DNA of 64,000 nt. It comes from Muribaculaceae bacterium Isolate-110 (HZI) (GTDB lineage: Bacteria > Bacteroidota > Bacteroidia > Bacteroidales > Muribaculaceae). Positions within the stretch are counted from its first letter, which is position 1. The number at the start of each line of letters is the position of its first letter. Below are positions 44,578 to 53,470 of the stretch, piece by piece. The notes under the pieces are model-generated. The model searched no databases. It saw nothing but the letters and a program-made list of their open reading frames with translations, and was not told the DNA's origin. Where the stretch lies: positions 62,001-126,000 of the forward strand of contig RIBL01000003.1 in NCBI GenBank assembly GCA_003762875.1, given 5' to 3'. The position numbers and the translations under genes were made by a program.

Positions 44578-46485
44578 TTGAAACTAAGTGTCCTGAAGCA
44601 ATATTGGGGCTATGACGAGTTCCGGCCCATGCAGGAAGAGATAATCGACTCCATGCTCGCCGGACACGACACCCTCGGACTGCTCCCCACAGGGGGCGGC
44701 AAGAGCCTCACGTTTCAAGTGCCGGCACTCATGCTTGAAGGAGTGACCATAGTAGTCACCCCACTTATCTCGCTCATGAAGGACCAGGTGGACAACCTGG
44801 CCGACCGTGGCATAAGGGCCGTATTGTTTCACTCCGGACTCACACCGCGCGAAAAAGACCTCGCCATGACACGATGTCGTCTCGGCAAAGCCAAGATTGC
44901 ATACGTCTCACCCGAACGCCTTCAGAACGAACATTTTCTCGCCGAACTGCGCACACTCACCGTCTCGCTGCTCGTGGTCGACGAGGCCCACTGCATATCG
45001 CAGTGGGGCTATGACTTCCGCCCCTCCTACCTGCGCATAGCAGCCCTGCGACGCATAGTAGGCCCGCACGTGCCGGTGCTCGCGCTCACCGCCTCGGCCA
45101 CGCCCGAAGTCACGGCCGACATCATGCGCCACCTGTCGTTTGACAAGCCGCGAGTCTTTGCCCGTAGCTTCACACGCGAAAACCTCAGCTACATAGTGCG
45201 TTATGCCGACGCCAAGGAGCCGACACTCATGCGCGTGCTCCTCAACACCTCAGGCACCTCCATAGTATATGTGCGCTCGCGACGCCGCACCCGCGAACTC
45301 GCCGCACTCCTCTCCGACGCCGGCATATCGGCCGAAGCCTACCACGCCGGTCTCGACCCCGAGGACAAAGAGATGCGCCAGGACCGATGGAAACGCGGCG
45401 AAGTGAGAGTCATGGTAGCCACCAACGCCTTCGGCATGGGCATAGACAAACCCGATGTGCGCCTGGTGGTGCACTACGACCTGCCCCCATCGCTCGAAGA
45501 ATACTATCAGGAAGCCGGGCGAGGCGGACGCGACGGCAAGGAGTCGCTCGCCGTGGTCATAGCCTCGCGCTCCGACAAGGGACTGCTCACACGACGCGTC
45601 AACGAAGCCTTCCCGCCCAAGGACTTCATAGCCCACGTCTACGAGATGGCAGGCAACTTTCTCAACATCCCCGTGGGCGAAGGCTACGGGACTGTATGCC
45701 AGTTTAATTTCAACCTTTTCTGCGACACATTCAGCCTCCCGCCCGTCACCACACGCAGCGCGCTCCACATCCTCACACGCGCCGGCTATGTGGAGTATAT
45801 CGAAGAGACCACCTCGCGCTCACGCATCATGGTGATAATGAAGCGCGACGACCTCTACTCGCTGCGTCTCAACCCCGACACCGAAGAAGTGTTGCAATGC
45901 GTGCTCCGGCAATACACAGGCCTGTTTGCCGACTATGTCTACATAAGCGAACTCATGATAGCCGAGCGTCTGCGCCTCTCGTCCGAGCAGGTCTACAACT
46001 CCCTGCTCACGCTCGGGCGCATGCACGTAATCCACTACATCCCCCGCGCCACCACCCCCTATCTCGTCTTTACCACCTCGCGCGAGGAGCCGCGCCACAT
46101 CATCATCCCCATCGACGTCTACGAGCGTCAGCGCGAACGCATGGAGCAGCGGGTCAACGCGATGAAGGAGTTTGTGTTCAACGCCTCGGAATGCCGCGCC
46201 AACACCCTGCTGCGCTATTTCGGCGAATCGCCGGCCGAGCCGTGCGGCAAATGTGACGTCTGCCGCTCGCGACGCCAGGCCCGGCGCGCCGATGCAGAGC
46301 AGTCCAATCTGCGCGACGCCATCATCTATCACGCCTCGCGCCCCGGAGGCACCGACGTCAGCGAGACAGTCGACACCCTCGCGCCCCGCTACGGACGCGA
46401 CACCGTCATACAGGCCATCCGCGACCTCGCCTCACAGTCGGCAGTCATCCTCCGCGACACCCGCATCACTCTGAGAGCACTGTAA
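44578..46485 (+). CDS. recQ: ATP-dependent DNA helicase RecQ
   Basis: 635 residues. Helicase motifs: FRPMQEEII (motif 0), TGGGKS (Walker A), DEAHC (motif II), SATPEV, and GRGGRDG (motif VI). The zinc cysteines (ECRAN, then CGKCDVC) and winged-helix part of the RQC region follow. An HRDC domain is not evident. The start must be TTG 44578: a TAA stop codon precedes it directly in frame, and the next ATG is too far inside. The TTG belongs to a repeat that fills the gap after recJ. Confidence 0.94.
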   Translation: MKLSVLKQYWGYDEFRPMQEEIIDSMLAGHDTLGLLPTGGGKSLTFQVPALMLEGVTIVVTPLISLMKDQVDNLADRGIRAVLFHSGLTPREKDLAMTRCRLGKAKIAYVSPERLQNEHFLAELRTLTVSLLVVDEAHCISQWGYDFRPSYLRIAALRRIVGPHVPVLALTASATPEVTADIMRHLSFDKPRVFARSFTRENLSYIVRYADAKEPTLMRVLLNTSGTSIVYVRSRRRTRELAALLSDAGISAEAYHAGLDPEDKEMRQDRWKRGEVRVMVATNAFGMGIDKPDVRLVVHYDLPPSLEEYYQEAGRGGRDGKESLAVVIASRSDKGLLTRRVNEAFPPKDFIAHVYEMAGNFLNIPVGEGYGTVCQFNFNLFCDTFSLPPVTTRSALHILTRAGYVEYIEETTSRSRIMVIMKRDDLYSLRLNPDTEEVLQCVLRQYTGLFADYVYISELMIAERLRLSSEQVYNSLLTLGRMHVIHYIPRATTPYLVFTTSREEPRHIIIPIDVYERQRERMEQRVNAMKEFVFNASECRANTLLRYFGESPAEPCGKCDVCRSRRQARRADAEQSNLRDAIIYHASRPGGTDVSETVDTLAPRYGRDTVIQAIRDLASQSAVILRDTRITLRAL

Positions 46486-46487
46486 GC

Positions 46488-46515
46488 GGGGTGTACTATC
46501 TCCTTAGTACACCCC
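46488..46515 (+). terminator. hairpin after recQ
   Basis: 46488-46498 (GGGGTGTACTA) pairs with 46505-46515 (11 bp, 6-base loop). No clear T run follows, so termination is uncertain. A TACTTTTG box at 46622-46629, 38 bases before the next ATG, may be that gene's -7 element. Confidence 0.5.
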
Positions 46516-46666
46516 CGCACGCCATCCGCCCCAAAGGCTTTGAGGGTGTCTTAGACGGGTAGTACACCATCCAGTCTATCGTTTTTTAAACCAAAATATG
46601 GGGTAAATGTTGTTTTTTTAGTACTTTTGCAAGATAAACCCTCCTAACAGGCAGTTTTTAAAGACG

Positions 46667-48673
46667 ATGCATCCTATCAAGCAGTTAAGATTGCTCCTTG
46701 CAATGATTGCGGCAGCCATGCTGGTGGCCGCCTGTGCCAATATGGGCCGGCCCGAAGGTGGCCCGCGCGACGAGCTGCCTCCCGTGTATGTGCGCTCCAC
46801 CCCCGCGATGGGCCAGCTCAATGTCAAAGGCAACAAGATAACAGTCGAGTTTGACGAGAATATCGCTCTTGACGACGCCATGAACAAGATAGTCGTGTCA
46901 CCGGCCCAGCGCACCACCCCCGCCATATCGTCAAACGCCAAACGCGTGACCGTAGAGCTGCGCGACACACTGCTGCCCAACACCACCTACACCATCGACT
47001 TTGCCGACGCAGTCAAAGACCTCAACGAAGGCAATGTGCTTGACGGTCTGGCCCTTGACTTTGCCACAGGCGATACCATCGACACCCTGCGCATCTCAGG
47101 CATGGTGTTTGAAGCACAGACGCTCGAGCCCGCACAGGGCATGCTCGTGGGCGTATACTCCAATCTCGAGGACTCGGCCATACACACTCTGCCGATGGAC
47201 CGCATCACCAAGACCAACCAACTGGGACAGTTCACCATACGCAATCTCAAGGAAGGGACCTATCGCATCTTCGCGCTCAACGACGTGAACCGCGACTATC
47301 ACTGGGACCGTTCGGAGGACGTAGCCTTCTATGACGCCACCATCAGTCCGACAGCCACCCCGACCACCGTGACCGACACCCTCGTGCGCGAGAACGGTCA
47401 GCGCGACTCGCTCGTGACCCGCGACGCCACCCGTTATCTGCCCGACGATGTGCTCCTCACATGGTTTAACGAAGGATATTCCTCGCAATATCTCAAGGAC
47501 TACAAACGCCCCGAGCGCAACAAGATAACCTTTCAGTTCGGCACCAAGGCCGACACCCTCCCCATAATCCGTCTGCTCAACACCCACCGCGCAGGCGACG
47601 AAATATCCACCTGGAGCATGCTCGACGCCTCGCCCACACTTGACACGCTGACCTACTGGATAGCCGACACCTCGCTCGTAGCCATCGACTCCATCACCCT
47701 CGAGGCCAGCTACATGCGCACCGACACCAACGACTGCCTGAGCTGGACCACCGACACCCTGCGCTTCAACATACGCACCGTCAAGAAAAAGGAGGAAAAG
47801 AAAAAGAAGAAAAAAGACGACGAGGAGGAGGACTCAATACCCAAGATACCACATATGGACCTGCGCGTATCGTCAGGCTCCAGCCAGGAGCTCAACCGCG
47901 GACTCGTCATCACCGGAGGCACTCCGATAGTGAGCTTCGACACCACGGCTGTGAAACTCGAGATGCAGGTCGACACGCTATGGTATCCCATAGAGCCGCC
48001 GCGTTTTCACCGTCTCGACTCGCTCAAGCCCATGACCTACACCGCCCCCTATGAATGGGAGGAGGGCACGAAATATCGTCTGACGGTCGACTCGGCCGCC
48101 GTACATGACATCTACGGACTCGACAACGAACCGCTCACCCATGAGTTCACCACCAAAAAGAGCGACGACTACTCGACCGTATCGTTCACCATCACCGGAC
48201 TTGACGGACGTCCGGCCATAGTGGAAGTGCTCAACACGTCCGACAAACCCGCCGGCTACGCCCCCGTCGAGGGCAACATAGCCACCATAGCCTATCTGCC
48301 GCCCGGCACCTACTACGCACGCCTGTATATCGACGCCAACGGCGACGGCAAGTGGACCACAGGCTCACTCTCCGACTCAATACCGCGCCAGCCCGAGGAG
48401 ACATATTATTATCCCAAGAAGCTGACTCTCAAAAAGAACTGGACCATCGAGCAGAGCTGGGACATCAACGAGCTGCCCGTCGACCAGCAGAAGCCGCAGG
48501 AAATCAAGAAAAACAAGCCCAAGCGCAAGAAGGGCGATCCTGAGGAGCCACGCAACGGTGACGAAGAGGAAGAGGACGAATTTTTTGACGACCCCTTCAT
48601 GAACAACGCCACCCGCAACGGCAATCTCACCAACGGCAACTACAACTATAACACCAATAACAGATATTTTTAG
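46667..48673 (+). CDS. Ig-like domain lipoprotein (SbsA_Ig type)
   Basis: 668 residues. Lipoprotein signal with cysteine at about residue 23 (LVAACANMGRP). An N-terminal SbsA-type Ig-like domain (PPVYVRSTPAMGQ, then TVEFDENIAL) follows, then mixed beta modules. A highly charged segment of lysines and acids at about 372-388 (KKKEEKKKKKKDDEEE) links to a second half with GLDGRPAIVEVL, and an Asn-rich tail (NGNYNYNTNNRYF) ends it. This type is conserved in Bacteroidota without a known role. It lies between DNA repair and membrane genes. Confidence 0.75.
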   Translation: MHPIKQLRLLLAMIAAAMLVAACANMGRPEGGPRDELPPVYVRSTPAMGQLNVKGNKITVEFDENIALDDAMNKIVVSPAQRTTPAISSNAKRVTVELRDTLLPNTTYTIDFADAVKDLNEGNVLDGLALDFATGDTIDTLRISGMVFEAQTLEPAQGMLVGVYSNLEDSAIHTLPMDRITKTNQLGQFTIRNLKEGTYRIFALNDVNRDYHWDRSEDVAFYDATISPTATPTTVTDTLVRENGQRDSLVTRDATRYLPDDVLLTWFNEGYSSQYLKDYKRPERNKITFQFGTKADTLPIIRLLNTHRAGDEISTWSMLDASPTLDTLTYWIADTSLVAIDSITLEASYMRTDTNDCLSWTTDTLRFNIRTVKKKEEKKKKKKDDEEEDSIPKIPHMDLRVSSGSSQELNRGLVITGGTPIVSFDTTAVKLEMQVDTLWYPIEPPRFHRLDSLKPMTYTAPYEWEEGTKYRLTVDSAAVHDIYGLDNEPLTHEFTTKKSDDYSTVSFTITGLDGRPAIVEVLNTSDKPAGYAPVEGNIATIAYLPPGTYYARLYIDANGDGKWTTGSLSDSIPRQPEETYYYPKKLTLKKNWTIEQSWDINELPVDQQKPQEIKKNKPKRKKGDPEEPRNGDEEEEDEFFDDPFMNNATRNGNLTNGNYNYNTNNRYF

Positions 48674-48687
48674 ACAACTGTCCGACA

Positions 48688-49701
48688 TTGGCAAACTTCA
48701 CCAAAATACTGTTGCGCTACTGCGTGCCCGCAGTGATAACCGTAGGTCTGTGTTACCTGCTGGTCAGGGGGATGGACCTGCGTCAGATGTGGGAGACCAT
48801 ATGCACGCAGTGTGACTTCCGCTGGATAGCCGTCAACATCCTCCTGCTCATCGGAGCCATGTGGGCACGCGCCGCCCGCTGGCAGCTCCAGCTCAGAGCT
48901 CTTGGCATCAAGGCCTCGGTGTGGGTGCTGACACTGAGTGTATTCGGCACCTATGCGGTCAATCTGGTGTTTCCGCGTCTTGGTGAAGTGTGGCGCACCG
49001 GTTTTGTGGCCGAGCGTCAGAAAGCCCCCTTCACCACCGTATTCGGCTCGATGGTGGCCGACCGCCTCTCCGACACCGTTATGGTCGGACTCATCTCGCT
49101 CTCGGCCTTTGTGCTCGCAGGCCCGCAACTGATGTCATATCTCGGCCAGAACCCCGGGCTCATGGCCCGCGTCATCGCCCTGCTCTGTTCGCCCGTGCTG
49201 TGGGGCTGCGTGACAGCGGTGCTTGCCGTCACGGTGTGGATATTTGTCAGGTATCCCGAAAACAAGGTTGTGGCCACATGCCGCCGTCTGTGGCAAGGGC
49301 TGTGGGAAGGTTTTGCCGTGATAGGCCGCATGAGAGGCAAAGGTCTGTGGCTCTTCTACACCTTAATATTATGGACGTGCTACTTTGTGGGACTCGTGTG
49401 TGCCTTCATGTCATTTCCGCTCGTAGCCGAGGTGATGGTGCGCCACGGGCTTACAGCCGTACAGCTCTGCTTCGTACTCACAAGCCTGTCGATGCTTGTT
49501 CCATCCAACGGCGGCATCGGACCCTGGCAGTGGGCCATGATATTCGGCCTCAGCCTCTATTGTGACGGCATCCCGGGCCTGACCAAAGATTACATGGCAT
49601 CATTTGCCAATCTCGCGCTCGGCGTACAGGCCGTGACATCTATAATACTCGGTCTTTTCACTTTCGCGTGGATAGCCCTAACCAAAAACCCGAAGAAATG
49701 A
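48688..49701 (+). CDS. UPF0104/LPG synthase transmembrane-region-like membrane protein
   Basis: 337 residues, about eight membrane segments, start TTG 48688 (no ATG is available upstream before the preceding gene; the first ATG downstream would cut the first membrane helix). Motifs of the flippase-like AglD/MprF-N family include RAARWQLQLRALG, FPRLGEVWRTGF and PSNGGIGPWQWAM. Such proteins are thought to move lipids or lipid-linked sugars across the membrane. The stop overlaps the next gene's ATG (ATGA). Confidence 0.82.
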   Translation: MANFTKILLRYCVPAVITVGLCYLLVRGMDLRQMWETICTQCDFRWIAVNILLLIGAMWARAARWQLQLRALGIKASVWVLTLSVFGTYAVNLVFPRLGEVWRTGFVAERQKAPFTTVFGSMVADRLSDTVMVGLISLSAFVLAGPQLMSYLGQNPGLMARVIALLCSPVLWGCVTAVLAVTVWIFVRYPENKVVATCRRLWQGLWEGFAVIGRMRGKGLWLFYTLILWTCYFVGLVCAFMSFPLVAEVMVRHGLTAVQLCFVLTSLSMLVPSNGGIGPWQWAMIFGLSLYCDGIPGLTKDYMASFANLALGVQAVTSIILGLFTFAWIALTKNPKK

Positions 49702-50339
49702 AATGGATTGACGACCAGGAGGATTATTTCCTTCGCGACTTCAACGACAAGGATGGCGACAAAACCGCCACCCCGGCTGAAGGCACAGACACTCCCGCCG
49801 CTCCTGCCGCCGGGAGCGACACCGCTACGGCCGCTGACAATCAACCCTCATCGCAGAACGGCGGCGGCAGCAACGAGTTTACATTCCCCTCGGGCCAAAG
49901 TTACGCCAATGGCTCTCCGGCCGCATCTCCGGCCGATGATGACGCTCCGGCCCGGAGCCGTCGCCGACGTCGCCGCCGGCGTCTGGCCTGGTTTTTCATT
50001 ATAGTGTTTGCCGTGCTGGCCGTGGCTTTCTACATACGCTATTTCGTGCCCTATACGTCCGACACTCTCACCACGGGCTATATCACTCTTGTGGAGAAGA
50101 GGGGCATATTTTTCAAGACATTTGAAGGAGAGATGATTTCTGAGAGTGTGCTTGCCGATACTTCCAAGGTGTACTCGCGCGATTTTTATTTCTCCATACC
50201 CAACGACTCTCTGGGGCGGCTCGTGCAGTCCTATCAGGGTACGGGCAAGCGTGTCACCGTCACCACACAAAAATATTTCGGCACCGTGCCCTGGCGCGGC
50301 TCCCAAAAATCTGTCATAACGAACATTTCTGTCAATTAG
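49698..50339 (+). CDS. membrane-anchored conserved protein of unknown function
   Basis: 213 residues. Acidic N terminus (MKWIDDQEDYFLRDF), a low-complexity Pro/Ala/Ser/Asn linker, an arginine cluster (RSRRRRRRRR) before a single membrane segment (about 104-122), then about 90 residues outside with RYFVPYTSDT, GIFFKTFEGEM and VTVTTQKYFGTVPWRG. Similar proteins in Bacteroides are often mislabelled '6-phosphogluconate dehydrogenase'; nothing here supports an enzyme. It is coupled by an ATGA overlap to the flippase-like gene. Confidence 0.7.
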   Translation: MKWIDDQEDYFLRDFNDKDGDKTATPAEGTDTPAAPAAGSDTATAADNQPSSQNGGGSNEFTFPSGQSYANGSPAASPADDDAPARSRRRRRRRRLAWFFIIVFAVLAVAFYIRYFVPYTSDTLTTGYITLVEKRGIFFKTFEGEMISESVLADTSKVYSRDFYFSIPNDSLGRLVQSYQGTGKRVTVTTQKYFGTVPWRGSQKSVITNISVN

Positions 50340-50520
50340 TAATTAGCAATTAGTAATTAGTAATTAACTAATGCTGATATTATCAGTGATATTGGCTGTC
50401 AATTCAATGCCATCATTATTATATTGCAAATTGCTTAATCGGCTTGCCGCTTGGCTTGCAAAAAATTGCTAATTGCTAATTACTAATTGCTAATTATTTA
50501 TTGCTAATTGCTAATTTGAA
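50336..50520. repeat. AATTAGTAATTAGCAATT-family repeats between the 49698 gene and aroA
   Basis: CAATTAGTAATTAGCAATTA and further tandem copies begin at the preceding stop codon. The inverted forms (TTGCTAATTGCTAATTACTA) occupy 50467-50518. The centre (about 50375-50460) is unlike the ends and has no gene. This is the longest member of this repeat family in the window. Confidence 0.7.
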
Positions 50521-50537
50521 GTTTAAAGTAAGAAGGA

Positions 50538-51824
50538 TTGGATATAAAGTTATTTCCCCCCGAAGGATTTCTTGAGGCGCGGCTGTCGCTGCCGCTGTCC
50601 AAGAGCATGAGTGCGCGCGCGCTCATCATCAGTGCTCTCACTCCCGGAGCCGTATTGCCGGGACAGGTGGCTGAGTGTGACGACACCGACGCCATGCTTG
50701 CGGCTCTGCGCGATGCTCCGCTCTCTCCCGCCCACCGCACCGTCAATGTAGGCGCGGCCGGCACTACCATGAGGTTTCTCACCGCCTACTACGCCTGTAC
50801 ACCGGGATGTGACATCACTCTCGACGGCTCTGAGCGTATGCGCCAACGCCCTATCAAGGTGCTCGTCGAGGCTCTGCGTCAGCTCGGTGCCGACATAAGC
50901 TATGAGGGCGAAGAGGGTTTCCCGCCGCTGCGCATACGCGGACAGCGGTTGCGCGGAGGCGAACTCGAACTTGACGCTTCGGTCAGTTCGCAGTATATCT
51001 CGGCACTGCTCATGACGGCTCCCGTCATGGAACAGGGTCTGAAACTTACACTGCTCGGCGAGATAGCATCGCGCCCCTATATACTCATGACTCTCAAGAT
51101 GATGCGCGACCACGGCGTGGAGAGCGATTTCTATCTCAACACCGTCACTGTGCCCGCGGGCAGCTACAAAGTACCCGCGACACCCCGCCCCATCGAGGGC
51201 GACTGGAGCGCGGCGGCCGCATGGTATGAAATCGTAGCTCTCTCGGCCGGCATGGTCACCATCGACAATCTCACCGACGATTCATGTCAGGGCGACCGAC
51301 GTCTGGCCGACATATATGCCCGCCTGGGTGTCGACACCGAGTGGGAGGGCGAGGAGGGTGGCACCGAGCTTATGGCCAATCCGGATGCCGACGCGAGGGC
51401 CTCAATCGATTTTTCCGACTGTCCCGACCTTGCACAGTATGTGACGGTGACTTGCGTGATGCTGGGCATACCGTTTCACTTCACCGGACTTCACACTCTC
51501 GCCATCAAGGAGACCGACCGTGTGGCGGCTCTGCACGACGAACTTGCCAAGACCGGCGTGATGCTCGACACATCGGTGGCGGGCGCGCTCAGTTGGGACG
51601 GACGCCGTGTACCCATCAGCCGCATGCCTGTCTTTGACACCTATGACGACCACCGCATGGCCATGTGTCTCGCGCCCGTGTCGCTCTATATCCCCGGCAT
51701 TGTGATACGTAACGCCGAGGTGGTGAGCAAGAGTTATCCCGGCTATTGGGATGCCCTGCGCGCCGCCGGCTTTACCATCGCCGATGCCGACGCCGAGACT
51801 CCCGATAACGAAAACGAAGCATAA
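50538..51824 (+). CDS. aroA: 3-phosphoshikimate 1-carboxyvinyltransferase (EPSP synthase)
   Basis: 428 residues. Family motifs: LPLSKSMSARA (shikimate-3-phosphate binding), AAGTTMRFL (the NAGT loop with the asparagine replaced), SERMRQRPI, KETDR and DDHRMAM. Start TTG 50538: a TAA stop lies three codons upstream in frame, and the next ATG (residue 24) would remove the SKS motif. It catalyses the PEP addition step of the shikimate pathway. A short conserved gene follows after 6 bases. Confidence 0.93.
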   Translation: MDIKLFPPEGFLEARLSLPLSKSMSARALIISALTPGAVLPGQVAECDDTDAMLAALRDAPLSPAHRTVNVGAAGTTMRFLTAYYACTPGCDITLDGSERMRQRPIKVLVEALRQLGADISYEGEEGFPPLRIRGQRLRGGELELDASVSSQYISALLMTAPVMEQGLKLTLLGEIASRPYILMTLKMMRDHGVESDFYLNTVTVPAGSYKVPATPRPIEGDWSAAAAWYEIVALSAGMVTIDNLTDDSCQGDRRLADIYARLGVDTEWEGEEGGTELMANPDADARASIDFSDCPDLAQYVTVTCVMLGIPFHFTGLHTLAIKETDRVAALHDELAKTGVMLDTSVAGALSWDGRRVPISRMPVFDTYDDHRMAMCLAPVSLYIPGIVIRNAEVVSKSYPGYWDALRAAGFTIADADAETPDNENEA

Positions 51825-51830
51825 GCAGCC

Positions 51831-52211
51831 ATGACAGGAGCTTTCATAATACTCGGCATAACTCTTCTGACGGGCCTGATACTCTATATCACCCGTGACA
51901 GGTCAGCCACGGTGGCCGACTCTACGACTCCGCAAGAGGAGATTGAGGAGGAAGAGGTGTGTTGCGGGCGGCATGCGGTGTGCGAGAAGGGGTTACTGAC
52001 CTCCGAGGAGCTGTATTACAACGATGAGGAACTCGACAGCTACAAGGGTCGCGAGCCTGGGAGCTATACCCCAGAAGAAATTGAGGAGTTTCGCGAAGTA
52101 CTCTACACTCTGCGCCCCGAGGAGGTGTATCAGTGGGGCGTCGCTCTTACTCAGCGCGATATACCTCTGCCCGACGCCCTGCGCGACGAGTGGCTCATGC
52201 TTGTCTCTTGA
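51831..52211 (+). CDS. small membrane-anchored protein with a CCGxHxxCE motif
   Basis: 126 residues. One N-terminal membrane segment (about residues 4-20), an acidic linker (EEIEEEE), then CCGRHAVCE at about 44-52, ELYYNDEELDSY and a helical C terminus. The three cysteines and a histidine in a short span suggest a metal site. Related Bacteroidales proteins next to aroA are sometimes called 'phospholipase', without support here. The function is unknown. The stop is followed at once by the composite repeat element. Confidence 0.7.
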   Translation: MTGAFIILGITLLTGLILYITRDRSATVADSTTPQEEIEEEEVCCGRHAVCEKGLLTSEELYYNDEELDSYKGREPGSYTPEEIEEFREVLYTLRPEEVYQWGVALTQRDIPLPDALRDEWLMLVS

Positions 52212-52212
52212 C

Positions 52213-52498
52213 TTGCTCTTCGAGCAAAGGTTATGAGGTTATAAGGTTATAAGGTTATAAGGTTAAGCCTGACGGAACGTTTTTGGGGCTAATGGGGCCG
52301 ATGGGGCTAATGAGCCGAATGGGCCTGATGGGCCTGATGGGCGACCGACAAAACCTTGTAATCTTTGCTCTTCGAGCAAAGTGACTGATTTATTGATAAC
52401 TTATAATCTTATAACCCTTAGTCAAAGGCCAGATAATAACCTCATAACCTTTGCCCATAGGGCAAGTAATAACCTTATAACCTTTGCCCGCAGGGCAA
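52213..52498 (+). repeat. composite hairpin-repeat element upstream of the ABC permease gene (copy 2)
   Basis: In order: TTGCTCTTCGAGCAA (52213-52227), GGTTATGAGGTTATAAGG tandem units, a run of GGGGCTAATGGGGCCGATGG-like 10-mers (52284-52341), GACCGACAAAACCTTGTAA, TTGCTCTTCGAGCAA (52365-52379), GACTGATTTATTGATAAC, then hairpins TTGCCCATAGGGCAA (52451-52465) and TTGCCCGCAGGGCAA (52484-52498), 5 bases before the ATG. The block order is the same as in the element before mscS. Confidence 0.75.
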
Positions 52499-52503
52499 GT
52501 AAA

Positions 52504-53301
52504 ATGGATATATTTAATTACGAGTTTTTCCGCAACGCACTTATGGCGGTGGTGCTGCTGAGCATTGCGTCGGCCATCATAGGGACATATATAGTGAGCC
52601 GTCGTCTGGTGTCAATATCGGGCGGCGTGACACATGCCTGCTTCGGCGGTCTTGGTCTCGGCTATTATCTGAGCATCAACCCCGTAATCATGGCAGCCGT
52701 CTTTGCCATAGCCTCGTCGCTGGGCGTTCAGTGGATGTCGGCGCGACACCGTGTGCGCGAAGATTCGGCCATAGCCGTGATATGGGCCATAGGTATGGCC
52801 ATAGGCACACTTTTTATATTCCTGACTCCGGGCTACGTGCCTGAACTCAATTCGTTTCTCTTCGGCAATATCCTCACTGTCACCCGCGGCGACCTGTGGG
52901 CATTCCTGATATTCACGCTCGTGCTTACAGGATTTATGGCTGCCATGTATCGCAACATTGTCATCTGTGCCTTCGACCCTGACTTCGCCCGGGTACGCCG
53001 TCTGCCGGTGACCTTTGTCACCACTGCCATGACCGTGCTTGTGGCCGTGTGTATAGTGCTCACCATCCGGCTTGTCGGAGTGATGCTGCTCATGTCGATG
53101 CTCGCGCTGCCCCAGATGACCGCCGAACTGTTTGTCAAGCGTTTCGGCTCCATAATGCGGCTGTCAATCGGCATCTCGCTGACATGCTCGCTGGCCGGAC
53201 TGCTGCTGGCCACGGTGGTCAACGTGCCGTGCTCGGCCCTGATAGTGCTGACCATGGCCGGGGCCTATCTCGTGTCGTGGGCCATACGCCGAATTATCTG
53301 A
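52504..53301 (+). CDS. metal ABC transporter permease (ZnuB-like)
   Basis: 265 residues, seven or eight membrane segments, ABC-3 family of zinc/manganese importers (SRRLVSISGGVTHACFGGLGLG; VRLVGVMLLMSMLALPQ-like TIRLVGVMLLMSMLALPQM). The start at ATG 52504 is preferred; an in-frame reading upstream only translates the hairpin repeats. The partner ATPase and binding protein are not adjacent. Substrate is inferred from family only. Confidence 0.9.
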   Translation: MDIFNYEFFRNALMAVVLLSIASAIIGTYIVSRRLVSISGGVTHACFGGLGLGYYLSINPVIMAAVFAIASSLGVQWMSARHRVREDSAIAVIWAIGMAIGTLFIFLTPGYVPELNSFLFGNILTVTRGDLWAFLIFTLVLTGFMAAMYRNIVICAFDPDFARVRRLPVTFVTTAMTVLVAVCIVLTIRLVGVMLLMSMLALPQMTAELFVKRFGSIMRLSIGISLTCSLAGLLLATVVNVPCSALIVLTMAGAYLVSWAIRRII

Positions 53302-53359
53302 AAAAACCGCCGATTGGCCACATTTGCCATATTAGCCTCATGAAATAGCGGTCAAATTA

Positions 53360-53390
53360 TTTGAATTAAAGCGAAAATATTGTACCTTTG
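53360..53390 (+). promoter_or_regulatory. Bacteroidota-type promoter for the PpiD-like gene
   Basis: TTTG at 53360-53363, 19 bases, TACCTTTG at 53383-53390: a full consensus match. The leader is about 73 bases. Confidence 0.8.
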
Positions 53391-53470
53391 TGCGTTAATT
53401 GCGCAGGATAGCTCCCGCGCACCCGCCTTAACATACCAAACCGAATAATCAAAAATCATCTAAACATAGA

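Noticed and set aside
47780-47840. Lysine/acid run as a frameshift or low-quality region
   Set aside because: The frame stays open on both sides and similar charged linkers occur in lipoproteins of this type.
52229-52262. CRISPR-like tandem repeat (GGTTATAAGG units)
   Set aside because: The units are about 10 bases with no unique spacers and no cas genes nearby; they are part of the composite element.
52381-52503. N-terminal extension of the ABC permease
   Set aside because: The in-frame upstream sequence is the translation of hairpin repeats (NNLITFAHRAS, NNLITFARRAS); the first membrane helix begins correctly from ATG 52504.
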